Assembly: GCF_019038415.1 (NCBI RefSeq)
Contig: NZ_JAFKRG010000041.1
Location: 1-47,236 of the forward strand
Direction of reading: 5' to 3'
Source of the DNA: Synechococcus sp. CCY 9618
Lineage (GTDB): Bacteria; Cyanobacteriota; Cyanobacteriia; PCC-6307; Cyanobiaceae
Length of the DNA stretch: 47,236 bases
Shown here: positions 29,074 to 36,920 of the stretch, piece by piece
Position numbering within the stretch: position 1 is the first letter of the stretch
Layout of the letters: each line of letters begins with the position of its first letter
Notes under the pieces: generated by a model
What the model was told of the DNA's origin: nothing
Seen by the model: only the letters and a program-made list of their open reading frames with translations
Database searches by the model: none
Made by a program: the position numbers and the translations under genes

Positions 29074-29709
29074 ATGACCCTGCAACTGGGCGACACCGTC
29101 CCCGATTTCACCCAGGAGTCCCAGCTCGGCCCGATCAACCTCTACGACTTCGCCGGCGACAGCTGGGTGGTGCTCTTCTCCCACCCCGCCGACTACACCC
29201 CCGTCTGCACCACGGAGCTCGGTGAAGTCGCCAGGCTGCGGGCCGAATGGGAGAAACGCAACGTCAAAACCATCGCCCTGAGCGTTGATTCGGCAGAAAG
29301 CCACAAGGGCTGGATCGGCGACATCAACGAAACCCAGTGCACCATCGTCGACTACCCGATCCTTGCTGACAGCGACAAGAAGGTGAGCAGCCTCTACGGC
29401 ATGATTCATCCCAATGCCCTCAGCAACCTGACCGTGCGCTCGGTGTTCATCATCGATCCCAGCAAGAAACTGCGTCTGCAGATCACCTATCCAGCCAGCA
29501 CGGGCCGGAATTTCGCTGAGATCCTGCGGGTGATCGACTCCCTTCAGCTCACCGACCACCACCAGGTGGCCACCCCGGTGAACTGGCAGGAAGGCGAGGA
29601 CTGCGTTGTGGTTCCCTCGATCCCCACCGACGAGGCCCGTAAGAAGTTCCCCAAAGGGGTCACTGAAATTCGTCCCTACCTCCGGATGACCCCCCAGCCC
29701 AACACGTGA
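29074..29709 (+). CDS. 1-Cys peroxiredoxin (Prx6 type)
   Basis: 211 residues from ATG 29074. The active site SHPADYTPVCTTELG holds the peroxidatic Cys45; the C-terminal extension (about 160-211) ending KGVTEIRPYLRMTPQP is characteristic of the Prx6/1-Cys class. It detoxifies hydrogen and alkyl hydroperoxides in the cytosol. No conserved resolving Cys is at the 2-Cys position; other cysteines are at NETQC and GEDC. The final stop overlaps the ktrB GTG (GTGA), so the two are translationally coupled. Confidence 0.93.
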   Translation: MTLQLGDTVPDFTQESQLGPINLYDFAGDSWVVLFSHPADYTPVCTTELGEVARLRAEWEKRNVKTIALSVDSAESHKGWIGDINETQCTIVDYPILADSDKKVSSLYGMIHPNALSNLTVRSVFIIDPSKKLRLQITYPASTGRNFAEILRVIDSLQLTDHHQVATPVNWQEGEDCVVVPSIPTDEARKKFPKGVTEIRPYLRMTPQPNT

Positions 29710-31085
29710 AGCGACTGCAGAGTTGGCGGCACCGTCTGACGGTGCCCCAGTTCACCGTGGTCACCGGTGTGCTGGTGATTGCCATCGGCACCCTTGTGAT
29801 GGCCAGCCCTCTCTGCTCCACGGATGAGGTGGGCCTTTGGGAGGCCCTGTTCACCGTCACCTCGGCGATCACCGTCACGGGCCTGTCGATCATCGACGTA
29901 GGCACCGAACTCACCCTTCCCGGCCAGATCGCCCTGGCCGGGCTGATCCTCACCGGGGGCCTGGGGCTGATGGCGATCACCACCTTCCTGCAGGGATTCG
30001 TGCAGGGACGCTCTGGTCTGCGTCACCGGCTCGACAAGGGACGGGCCCTCGATGAGTTCGGCGTCGGCGGCATCGGCCCCACCCTGAACCAGATCCTGCT
30101 GATCGCGGCGGTGGTGATCGGCATCGGAACCATGATTCTGTACAACTTCGGTTTCACCGACATTCCGGATCGGGGCCAGCGGCTCTGGGCCTCCCTGTTT
30201 CACTGCATCAGCGCCTACAACAACGCCGGCTTCGGCCTCTGGCGCGACAGCCTGGTGGGCTATCAGAACCAGCCCGTCGTCAATGGCGTGATCGGTCTGC
30301 TGATCGTGATGGGGGGCATCGGCTGGCGGGTCACCAACGACATCTGGGTGAACCGCTTCCGGCTGGGCCGCCTCCGCCGCCTCAGCCTCCACACCCGGCT
30401 GGTGCTGCGCAGCACCCTCGCCCTGATCGCGATCGGTACCGTGGGGCTGCTGTTCACCGAACACTTCGCCACCGAGGGGATGGTGGAGCAGATGAGCCTG
30501 CCGCACAAGCTTTCCGTCACCCTGTTTCAGTCGATCACCACCCGCACCGCCGGCTTCAACACGATCCCCATCAGTGCCGAGACGATCTCCGACTCCGGCC
30601 TGCTGCTGATGATCGCCCTGATGTTCATCGGCGCCAGCCCCGGGGGCACCGGCGGCGGCATCAAGACCACCACCTTCGCGGCCCTGATCGCCGCCACCCG
30701 CTCCACCCTGCGCGGGCACGACGAGGTGGTGGTCCGCAACAGGGAGATCCCCGCCAAGGTGATCCTCAAGGCCGTGGGCGTCACCCTCGGCTCACTCCTG
30801 TTCGTGCTCGCCATGGCCCTGCTGCTGGGGCTGGGCGACACCACCGCCGGCACCCCGGGCAGCGAGGCGTTCACCTTTCTCGAAAAGCTGTTCACCTGCA
30901 TCTCCGCCTTCGCCACCGTCGGTCTCGACGTGGGTGTCACCAGTCAGCTCAACCACTGGGGCCAGCTGGTGCTGATGGTGGGTATGTTCGTGGGCCGGAT
31001 CGGCATTCTGCTGCTGCTCTCCGCTTTCTACGGCATCCGGCCCCAGAATCGGGTGGGGTACCCGCGCGAAGAGCTCTACATCTGA
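29706..31085 (+). CDS. ktrB: K+/Na+ uptake channel subunit, KtrB/TrkH family
   Basis: 459 residues, hydrophobic throughout, with the four-fold M1-P-M2 repeat of Ktr/Trk/HKT transporters. The four selectivity-filter glycines are visible in TSAITVTGLSI, ISAYNNAGFGL, SITTRTAGFNT and ISAFATVGLDV. The cytoplasmic-gate region ASPGGTGGGIKTTT lies in the third repeat. In cyanobacteria KtrB with KtrA takes up K+ (Na+-dependent), which matters in osmotic shock. GTG 29706 overlaps the upstream peroxiredoxin stop. The gating partner ktrA follows 62 bp downstream. Confidence 0.92.
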   Translation: MKRLQSWRHRLTVPQFTVVTGVLVIAIGTLVMASPLCSTDEVGLWEALFTVTSAITVTGLSIIDVGTELTLPGQIALAGLILTGGLGLMAITTFLQGFVQGRSGLRHRLDKGRALDEFGVGGIGPTLNQILLIAAVVIGIGTMILYNFGFTDIPDRGQRLWASLFHCISAYNNAGFGLWRDSLVGYQNQPVVNGVIGLLIVMGGIGWRVTNDIWVNRFRLGRLRRLSLHTRLVLRSTLALIAIGTVGLLFTEHFATEGMVEQMSLPHKLSVTLFQSITTRTAGFNTIPISAETISDSGLLLMIALMFIGASPGGTGGGIKTTTFAALIAATRSTLRGHDEVVVRNREIPAKVILKAVGVTLGSLLFVLAMALLLGLGDTTAGTPGSEAFTFLEKLFTCISAFATVGLDVGVTSQLNHWGQLVLMVGMFVGRIGILLLLSAFYGIRPQNRVGYPREELYI

Positions 31086-31147
31086 GCTAGGCCCGCGCCC
31101 TCTTCCCTCCACCCCCTTTCCCCCATGCCTCTCCCGACGTCGGCCTC

Positions 31148-31852
31148 ATGAACCAGTGGTGGCATTGGCAGGGAAGCGAGGAGGACACCTCCAACAGCTA
31201 CGCGGTGATCGGTGTCGGCCGTTTCGGCAGTGCCGTCTGCAAGGAGCTGGTGCGCAACGGCGCCGAGGTGCTGGCCATCGACAACTCTCAGCGGGCCATC
31301 GATGAGCTGCGCCAGATGGACACGGCCATCGAGGCCCGGGTGGTGGACTGCACCGACGAGGAGGCCCTGCGGGCCGCCGGCGCCCTTGACGTGGGCACGG
31401 TGGTGGTGGCGATCAGTGAACCGATCGGCGCCAGCATCACCGCCACCCTGATCGTCAAGGACGGCAGCGGCAGCCGGGTGAAGCAGGTGATCGCCAGGGC
31501 CACCAGCGACCTGCACGAAAAGATGCTGCGGCGCGTCGGCGCCGACAAGGTGGTGTTTCCCTCCAAGATGCAGGGGACCCGCCTGGGCATGGAACTGATC
31601 CGGCCCAACCTGCTCGAGCGGCTCCGCCTCGACGACCGCAACAGCATCGAGGAGATCAAGGTGCCGGCGTCCTTCGTGGGCCAGTCGCTGCGGGATCTGA
31701 ACCTGCGCAAGAACTACAACGTCAGCGTGCTGGCCGCCGGGCCCGCCAACCAGCTCACCGTGAACCCGCCCGCGTCCCATGTGCTCAACGAAGCCGAGCT
31801 GCTGGTGGTGATGGGCAGCAGCGAAGCCCTCGAAGCCCTGCCGTCCCACTGA
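31148..31852 (+). CDS. ktrA: KtrA/TrkA-type RCK regulatory subunit
   Basis: 234 residues. The RCK-N Rossmann domain begins YAVIGVGRFGSAVCKELVRNG (GxGxxG, nucleotide binding) and includes VDCTDEEALRAAG and IARATSDLHEKMLRRVGAD. The RCK-C domain is about 145-225 (EEIKVPASFVGQSLRDLNLR, LLVVMGSSEALE). KtrA rings bind ATP/ADP and gate KtrB on the cytoplasmic face. Its position just after ktrB supports a matched pair. It ends 5 bp before anmK. Confidence 0.92.
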   Translation: MNQWWHWQGSEEDTSNSYAVIGVGRFGSAVCKELVRNGAEVLAIDNSQRAIDELRQMDTAIEARVVDCTDEEALRAAGALDVGTVVVAISEPIGASITATLIVKDGSGSRVKQVIARATSDLHEKMLRRVGADKVVFPSKMQGTRLGMELIRPNLLERLRLDDRNSIEEIKVPASFVGQSLRDLNLRKNYNVSVLAAGPANQLTVNPPASHVLNEAELLVVMGSSEALEALPSH

Positions 31853-31857
31853 AGGCC

Positions 31858-32997
31858 ATGCGGGTGCTGGGCCTGATGAGCGGCACCAGCGCCGACGGGG
31901 TTGACGCCGTGCTGGTCGACCTGCGCGGACGATCGGCCCGGCCCCGCTGGCGGATCCTGGCGGGGGCCCACACCCCCTACCCGGCCGACCTGCGCGAGCG
32001 ACTGGTGGCCGTGGGCCAGGGAACGCCCCTGAACGCCGAGGCCCTGCTGACCCTGGCCGAGGATCTCACCGAGCAGCAGGCCCTCGCCGCCCTGGCCTGC
32101 GATCCCGAGGGCAGGGCCGAGCTGGTGGGCTGTCACGGCCAGACCCTGTGGCACCGCCCGCCGCAGGGGGAGCGCCGCGGTGCCAGCTGGCAGTTGCTGC
32201 AGGGACCGTTGCTGGCGGAACTGCTGGGTCGACCGGTCGTGTTCGACTTCCGCAGCGCCGACCTGGCCCTGGGCGGCCACGGCGCCCCCCTGGTGCCGGC
32301 GGCGGACGCCGCCCTGCTGGGCTCCATCGGCGGCTGGCGGGCCCTGCTCAACCTGGGCGGCATCGCCAACCTGACCCTGCTCCCTCCCGCCACGGGGCCT
32401 GACCGGGGCAACCCTGTGCTGGGCTGGGACTGCGGCCCCGCGAATACCCTTCTGGACCTGGCCGTGGCCCGCTTCAGCGGGGGGAGCCGCCCGTTCGATG
32501 CAGATGGGGCCTGGGCGCGCCAGGGCCGGATCGACGAAGCACGGATCCGGCACTGGCTGCAGGAGCCTTACCTACAGCGGCCACCGCCGAAATCCACCGG
32601 CCGGGAGCTGTACGGATCCGCCGACCTGGAGCGGCGGCTGGCCGACCTGGGCGAGGAGGTGGATCCGGCCGACGCCCTGGCCACCCTGACGGCCTTCACG
32701 GCAGCGGTGGTCGGCCAGGACCTGGCCCGGGGAGTCCGGCCCCTGGAGCTTCTGGTGGCCGGCGGCGGCACCCGCAACGGCTTCCTGATGGAGCAGCTGC
32801 GGCGCCGCTGCAGGGGCATGGCGGTGCGCCGCCTGGCCAGCTGCGGCATCGCCGATGAGCACCGGGAAGCCCTGGCCTTCGCTCTGCTGGCCTGGTGGCG
32901 GCAGCGAAGCTATCCAGGCTCCCTGCCTTCGGTCACCGGGGCCCGCCGGGCGGCGGTGCTGGGGGTGATCGCCTCACCGCCCCCTTCAGGTGGATGA
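31858..32997 (+). CDS. anmK: Anhydro-N-acetylmuramic acid kinase
   Basis: 379 residues of the ASKHA fold. AnmK cleaves and phosphorylates 1,6-anhydroMurNAc to MurNAc-6-phosphate in cell-wall recycling. Motifs in order: GLMSGTSADGVDAVLVD (phosphate 1), GCHGQTLWHRPP, DLALGGHGAPLVPAAD (catalytic Asp region), NLGGIANLT, GWDCGPANTLLDL, and the adenosine motif LLVAGGGTRNGFL. Start ATG 31858 lies 5 bp after ktrA, so it is in the same run. The 3' end overlaps the convergent ribbon-helix-helix gene by 12 bases. Confidence 0.93.
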   Translation: MRVLGLMSGTSADGVDAVLVDLRGRSARPRWRILAGAHTPYPADLRERLVAVGQGTPLNAEALLTLAEDLTEQQALAALACDPEGRAELVGCHGQTLWHRPPQGERRGASWQLLQGPLLAELLGRPVVFDFRSADLALGGHGAPLVPAADAALLGSIGGWRALLNLGGIANLTLLPPATGPDRGNPVLGWDCGPANTLLDLAVARFSGGSRPFDADGAWARQGRIDEARIRHWLQEPYLQRPPPKSTGRELYGSADLERRLADLGEEVDPADALATLTAFTAAVVGQDLARGVRPLELLVAGGGTRNGFLMEQLRRRCRGMAVRRLASCGIADEHREALAFALLAWWRQRSYPGSLPSVTGARRAAVLGVIASPPPSGG

Positions 32998-33318
32998 GGG
33001 CGGCTGGCGCAGGCGCAGCCGGCGGGGGGCGCCGCGCAGGCGACGCGTTCCACCCTGCTCCTGCTGCTCGAGCTCCTGGCGGAAGCGGTCGGCGGCGGCG
33101 GCGGGGCCGGCTGGGTAGGACGCCTGAACCGGCTCGGGGGGACGCCGCCGCTCGAGCCGTTCCACCCCCTGCTGGATCAGCACCTTGGCCATGTTGCTGA
33201 CGGTGCGCGACTCGCTCTCCGCCAGGGCGGCGAGACGGGCGCAGAGCTCCTCCGGCAGGACGACCTGAATCCGCGGCGACTTGGGCTTGCCGCTGGAGGA
33301 GGTCTGACGGGTGGGCAC
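32986..33318 (-). CDS. Ribbon-helix-helix (CopG-like) DNA-binding protein
   Basis: About 110 residues from GTG 33318; the frame is open further upstream to 33432, but that part is low-complexity and not RHH-like. Segment PRIQVVLPEELCARLAALAESESRTVSNMAKVLIQQGVERL shows the RHH pattern: one beta strand (RIQVVLP), helix A, the SRTVSN turn and helix B. The C-terminus is rich in Arg and Gln (RRLRGAPRRLRLRQ). Such proteins are often autoregulators; the palindrome at 33367-33377 just upstream could be an operator. No toxin gene sits beside it. Confidence 0.65.
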   Translation of the reverse strand: MPTRQTSSSGKPKSPRIQVVLPEELCARLAALAESESRTVSNMAKVLIQQGVERLERRRPPEPVQASYPAGPAAAADRFRQELEQQEQGGTRRLRGAPRRLRLRQPPSST

Positions 33319-33366
33319 GGGCTGGAGGAGGGTGCCGCTGGGATCCGGCTGGATACGAAAAAGTGT

Positions 33367-33377
33367 ACAGTGACTGT
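33367..33377. promoter_or_regulatory. Perfect short palindrome upstream of the RHH gene
   Basis: ACAGT-G-ACTGT is a perfect 5-bp inverted repeat around one central base. It is in a locally AT-richer, probably promoter-bearing gap between the minus-strand RHH gene and the plus-strand small gene. An operator role for the RHH protein is inference. Confidence 0.3.
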
Positions 33378-33535
33378 CATGGGTAGTATCCAGGAGTAAG
33401 GTTGTGCAACCAAGCTTGTGGAACCAGGTCACCCCTCAGCCACCCCGGCCGGGGTCTCGCCAGGTCAGCCTCTCCGCCACCGCGTTTCTTCTGCCCTCCT
33501 CCGTCCCCTCCGACGGCCCACCGGCCGCTTCCGCC

Positions 33536-33844
33536 ATGGCCCGATCCACCCAGTCCCGACCCGCCGGCTCCGACACCGCCCGGGAACCTGGCAGCCGCCA
33601 GAGCCGCCGGCGTCAGACGGCGGAACGCAGCGACGTGCTGGTTTCGGCCGTGATCAGCACCTACCTGCTCACCCATCTGCACCATGTCCTGCAGCGCGCT
33701 GAGTACGGCGCCCAGCAGGAAGGGCGCCAGGCCCTCGCCGCCAATTACGCCCAGCTCCGCAAGGTGCTCTGCCTCGATGCCCGCACGATGGAGGATGCCT
33801 CCGCCAGCGGAGCCGAGGAGGACAGCAGCCCCCGCGCCGCCTGA
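33536..33844 (+). CDS. Small conserved hypothetical protein
   Basis: About 102 residues from ATG 33536 (the frame is open further 5', to 33404, but that part is low-complexity). A Ser/Arg-rich start is followed by a helical core: RSDVLVSAVISTYLLTHLHH, then VLQRAEYGAQQEGRQALAANYAQL, RKVLCLDARTME, and a disordered acidic tail. The core looks like a conserved three-helix domain. No known motif. It may be divergently regulated with the RHH gene. Confidence 0.5.
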   Translation: MARSTQSRPAGSDTAREPGSRQSRRRQTAERSDVLVSAVISTYLLTHLHHVLQRAEYGAQQEGRQALAANYAQLRKVLCLDARTMEDASASGAEEDSSPRAA

Positions 33845-33932
33845 ACAGGCTCCAGCCGCCCTTTCGAACGGATGCGGGGGACTGCGCCCGCGGCCCGGTT
33901 GCCCATAAGGTCAGGAGAGAATCCCGGCCAGG

Positions 33933-34190
33933 ATGACCACCAGCAACGCCGCCAGCAGCCCCACTGGCAATGCCGCCGAGCTCTACGGGCGCATCAGCAA
34001 CGATGCCGAGCTCACCCAGTCACTGTTCCGCCAGGCCCTGCAGGACCCGAGCGGGGCCCTGAGCAGAATCGTCGCCCTGGGTGAGCAGCAGGGGCTGCCC
34101 GTGAGCTGCGAAGAGGTGAAGGCCCACCTGGCCGGCCTCGACGATGGCGCCACCAAGCAGTGGCTGCTCAAGGCCCGCGGCGGTCTCTGA
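33933..34190 (+). CDS. Nif11-like domain protein
   Basis: 85 residues from ATG 33933. The sequence AAELYGRISNDAELTQSLFR ... DPSGALSRIVALGEQQGLPVSCEEVKAHL matches the Nif11 (nitrogen-fixation/leader-peptide) domain pattern: two amphipathic helices, then a 'QGLPVSxEEV' turn. In picocyanobacteria Nif11 domains serve as RiPP leaders or as free proteins. This one ends KARGGL, so a Gly-Gly motif is present but no core peptide follows. No lanthionine synthetase or peptidase-transporter gene is near. A stand-alone role is more likely. Confidence 0.7.
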   Translation: MTTSNAASSPTGNAAELYGRISNDAELTQSLFRQALQDPSGALSRIVALGEQQGLPVSCEEVKAHLAGLDDGATKQWLLKARGGL

Positions 34191-34364
34191 GCCGGTCAGG
34201 CCCTGCCCCGGCGCGAGGCGACGGCCCTCCAGCTGGGAGCGACGGGGCGGTTCCCGGCGCTGGGAGCCGCCTCCCTGGGCCCAGCTGAAAAACAGCCAGT
34301 AACTCGTCAGCGCCAGGCCGGCCGCCACCACCAGGGCGGCGATCTGCTCAAGACGCTTGATCAT
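34020..34364 (-). CDS. Possible small membrane protein overlapping the Nif11 gene
   Basis: The first 35 residues from ATG 34364 look like a real membrane anchor: MIKRLEQIAALVVAAG then LALTSYWLFFSWAQGG. The rest is Arg/Gln-rich and low complexity, and the frame runs antisense through the Nif11 gene by 171 bases to TGA at 34020. The N-terminal composition argues for a gene; the antisense tail argues for caution. Confidence 0.35.
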   Translation of the reverse strand: MIKRLEQIAALVVAAGLALTSYWLFFSWAQGGGSQRREPPRRSQLEGRRLAPGQGLTGSETAAGLEQPLLGGAIVEAGQVGLHLFAAHGQPLLLTQGDDSAQGPARVLQGLAEQ

Positions 34365-34450
34365 CCTGACGATACGGGCGGGCCGGCCCCACAGTCTGCA
34401 GGACACCCCCGGCAAGGGATGATGCGCTCACTGCGACCGCCTTCCGCTCC

Positions 34451-36181
34451 GTGCTGCGCCTCGAACGCATCGGCAAGATCTATCCCACCGGTGAGGTGCT
34501 GAAGGACGTCACCTGGGAGGTGAAGACCGGCGACCGCATCGGTCTGGTGGGGGTGAACGGGGCCGGCAAGTCGACCCAGATGCGGATCATCGCCGGCCTG
34601 GAGGAACCCACCAGCGGCCAGGTGGTGCGCCAGGGGGATCCACGCATCGCCTACCTGCAGCAGGAATTCGATGTGGATCCGGCGCGCAGCGTGCGCCAGG
34701 AACTCTTCCAGGCCTTCGGCGAGGCCGCCCAGGTGCTCAACCGCCAGCGCCAGGTGGAAGACGCCATGGCCACCGAGGAGGCCGCCGCCGATCCAGCCCT
34801 GCTGGACCGCCTGATCGACGAACTCGGCCAGCTGCAGAGCCGTTTCGAGTCGCTCCACGGCTACGAGCTCGATGCCCGCATCGACAAGCTGCTGCCCAGC
34901 ATCGGCTTCACCCCCGAGGCCGCCGAGAAGGCGGTGGGGGACTACTCCGGCGGCTGGCAGATGCGCATCGCCCTGGGCAAGATCCTGCTGCAGGAACCGG
35001 ATCTGCTGCTCCTCGACGAACCCACCAACCACCTGGACGTGGAGACGATCCAGTGGCTGGAGACCTACCTGGTGGACCAGACCGTCCCCCTGGTGGTGAT
35101 CAGCCACGACCGGGCCTTCCTGGACCGGGTCTGCAACCAGATCGTGGAGACCGAGCGGGGTGTGGCCCGCACCTATCTGGGCAACTACAGCCAGCATCTG
35201 GAGCAGAAGGCCCTGGAACGGGAAGCGGGCCAGGCCGCCTTCGAGCGCCAGCAGAAGGAACTGAGCAGCCAGCAGGCCTACATCGACCGCTTCCGGGCCA
35301 GCGCCACCCGCAGCACCCAGGCCAAGAGCCGCGAGAAGCTGCTGGACAAGGTGGAGCGGATCGAAGCGCCGCTGGAATCGCTGGGCGGACCGCGCTTCGC
35401 CTTCCCCCCCGCCCCCCGCTCGGGCCGGGTGGTGGCGTCGATTGAGAACCTCACCCACGGCTACGACGACCAGATCCTGTTTCTGGGGGCGAACCTGGAG
35501 GTGGAGCGGGGCGACCGCATCGCCTTCGTGGGCCCCAACGGAGCGGGCAAATCCACCCTGCTGCGGCTGGTGATGGGCTACGAGATCCCCCTCGAGGGTC
35601 AGGCCGGTCTGGGGGAGCACCATGTGGTGGCGGGGTATTTCGAACAGAACCAGGCCGAGGCCCTCGATCTGGCCAAGACCGTGATCGACACCCTGTTCGA
35701 GGCCGTGCCCGACTGGACCCAGACCCAGGTGCGCTCCCTGCTGGGCAGCTTCGGCTTCAGCAACGACACGGTGTTCAAGCCGGTGGCCAAACTCAGCGGC
35801 GGCGAGAAGGCCCGGCTGGCCCTGGCCCTGATGCTGCTCACGCCCTGCAACCTGCTGGTGCTGGACGAGCCCACCAACCACCTCGACATCCCCGCCAAGC
35901 AGATGCTCGAGGACGCCCTGATGGCCTACGAGGGGGCCGCCCTGCTGGTCTCCCACGACCGCTTCTTCATCGGCCGGGTGGCCAACCGGATCGTGGAGGT
36001 GCGCGACGGCGAACTGGTGCTCTATCGGGGTGACTACGCCTACTACCAGGAGAAAAAGAAGGAGGAGGCCGATGAGCAGGGCCGGATGAAACAGGAGCAG
36101 CAACAGGCCGCCAAACGGCAGGAGCAGCGCCGCAAGCAGCGCGCCAAGGCCGCACAGAAAGACGCGCGCAAAGGCGGCTGA
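34451..36181 (+). CDS. ABC-F family ATPase (Uup/EttA-like)
   Basis: 576 residues from GTG 34451 with two ABC nucleotide domains and no membrane segments. Domain 1: Walker A GVNGAGKST, signature YSGGWQMRIALGK, Walker B LLLLDEPTNHLD. Domain 2: Walker A GPNGAGKST, signature LSGGEKARLALALM, Walker B LLVLDEPTNHLD. The linker between them (about 235-320) contains AYIDRFRASATRSTQAKSR, the P-site tRNA interaction motif region of ABC-F proteins. The tail is highly charged (KKKEEADEQ..., about 530-576). ABC-F proteins act on the ribosome; the exact subfamily cannot be fixed here. Confidence 0.92.
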   Translation: MLRLERIGKIYPTGEVLKDVTWEVKTGDRIGLVGVNGAGKSTQMRIIAGLEEPTSGQVVRQGDPRIAYLQQEFDVDPARSVRQELFQAFGEAAQVLNRQRQVEDAMATEEAAADPALLDRLIDELGQLQSRFESLHGYELDARIDKLLPSIGFTPEAAEKAVGDYSGGWQMRIALGKILLQEPDLLLLDEPTNHLDVETIQWLETYLVDQTVPLVVISHDRAFLDRVCNQIVETERGVARTYLGNYSQHLEQKALEREAGQAAFERQQKELSSQQAYIDRFRASATRSTQAKSREKLLDKVERIEAPLESLGGPRFAFPPAPRSGRVVASIENLTHGYDDQILFLGANLEVERGDRIAFVGPNGAGKSTLLRLVMGYEIPLEGQAGLGEHHVVAGYFEQNQAEALDLAKTVIDTLFEAVPDWTQTQVRSLLGSFGFSNDTVFKPVAKLSGGEKARLALALMLLTPCNLLVLDEPTNHLDIPAKQMLEDALMAYEGAALLVSHDRFFIGRVANRIVEVRDGELVLYRGDYAYYQEKKKEEADEQGRMKQEQQQAAKRQEQRRKQRAKAAQKDARKGG

Positions 36182-36268
36182 ACATACAACTTCATCGTTC
36201 CCTAGGCAGGAAGACTCATTTCACTGGTGGGGGGATTTCTGTGTGCATAGTCTGACAAGGTCTCCCTC

Positions 36269-36274
36269 GGAGGA
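36269..36274 (+). promoter_or_regulatory. Shine-Dalgarno site of the twin-CX3C miniprotein
   Basis: GGAGGA lies six bases upstream of ATG 36281. It is one of the best ribosome sites in the window and supports translation of the 54-residue frame that follows. Confidence 0.6.
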
Positions 36275-36280
36275 AAGTTG

Positions 36281-36445
36281 ATGACCACGCAGCCCCTCGT
36301 CCCGGACGGCTGGAGCGCGGAGCCCGCCGGCACGGCGGACACGATGGATGCGATGGAGGTGTACTTCGAATGCATCACCACCTGCTCCCTCGAGGACGGG
36401 GAGTGTGTCACCCGCTGCGTGGAAGAACTCAGGGAGCGCCACTGA
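36281..36445 (+). CDS. 54-residue protein with twin CX3C motif
   Basis: ATG 36281 to TGA 36443-36445. It has a strong GGAGGA site upstream. A Pro/Gly-rich, acidic N-terminus (1-25) is followed by a helical hairpin: VYFECITTCSLEDGECVTRC with C31xxxC35 and C42xxxC46, then VEELRERH. Two CX3C pairs separated by six residues would place the cysteines on facing helices, suited to two disulfides or a metal site. No signal peptide is visible, so it is likely cytosolic. I recall similar small proteins in marine picocyanobacteria but no assigned function. Confidence 0.7.
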   Translation: MTTQPLVPDGWSAEPAGTADTMDAMEVYFECITTCSLEDGECVTRCVEELRERH

Positions 36446-36617
36446 GCCTCACGGAGCGCCGGGGCGGGCCGGGCGAGGCCGGGCGAACAGAAGCGAGGGC
36501 CAGTTTCTTGAGCGGATTTCCTGACCGGGCAGTAAGCCCTGTCGCAACCGCTACGTGACAACTTGAAACAGTTTGTAGCTTTGGGCCGGTCAGCAACGCC
36601 CCATCGCAGAGCCCACC

Positions 36618-36887
36618 ATGTCCGAACCCCTCGCCCTCAGCCTCGGTCAGAAATTCGAGCTGGAGCGCATGACCCGGGCCATCGACGCCACGGGCGATCC
36701 CCAGGTCCTGCGGGGGCTGGCCAAGCAACTGCTGCAGGCCTGGCAAAGCCAGAAGGCGGCCACCCAGTGGGTGATGCGTCAGCAACTCGGGTCTCCGGCC
36801 CGCTTCGGCAGCGAACTGTCGCCGGATGCAGCCATGCTCGACTCCCTCCGACCGGAAGGGGGCAACGGCCCCGCTGACATCCTCTGA
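36618..36887 (+). CDS. Small conserved hypothetical protein
   Basis: 89 residues from ATG 36618. Helical: LSLGQKFELERMTRAIDATG, DPQVLRGLAKQLLQAWQSQ, KAATQWVMRQQLG, then a Gly/Asp-rich tail. This layout resembles small cyanobacterial proteins of unknown role conserved among Synechococcus. No membrane segment or motif. The preceding gap 36446-36617 contains a G/C-rich stretch and then an AT-richer segment (about 36555-36585) where its promoter may lie. Confidence 0.6.
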   Translation: MSEPLALSLGQKFELERMTRAIDATGDPQVLRGLAKQLLQAWQSQKAATQWVMRQQLGSPARFGSELSPDAAMLDSLRPEGGNGPADIL

Positions 36888-36920
36888 ACCCGAACGTTTC
36901 AGCCAGCACGACCGCTGCTG

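Noticed and set aside
34361-36103. A 580-codon minus-strand frame opposite the ABC-F gene
   Set aside because: His/Gln/Leu-rich shadow; the plus strand holds an unambiguous ABC-F ATPase.
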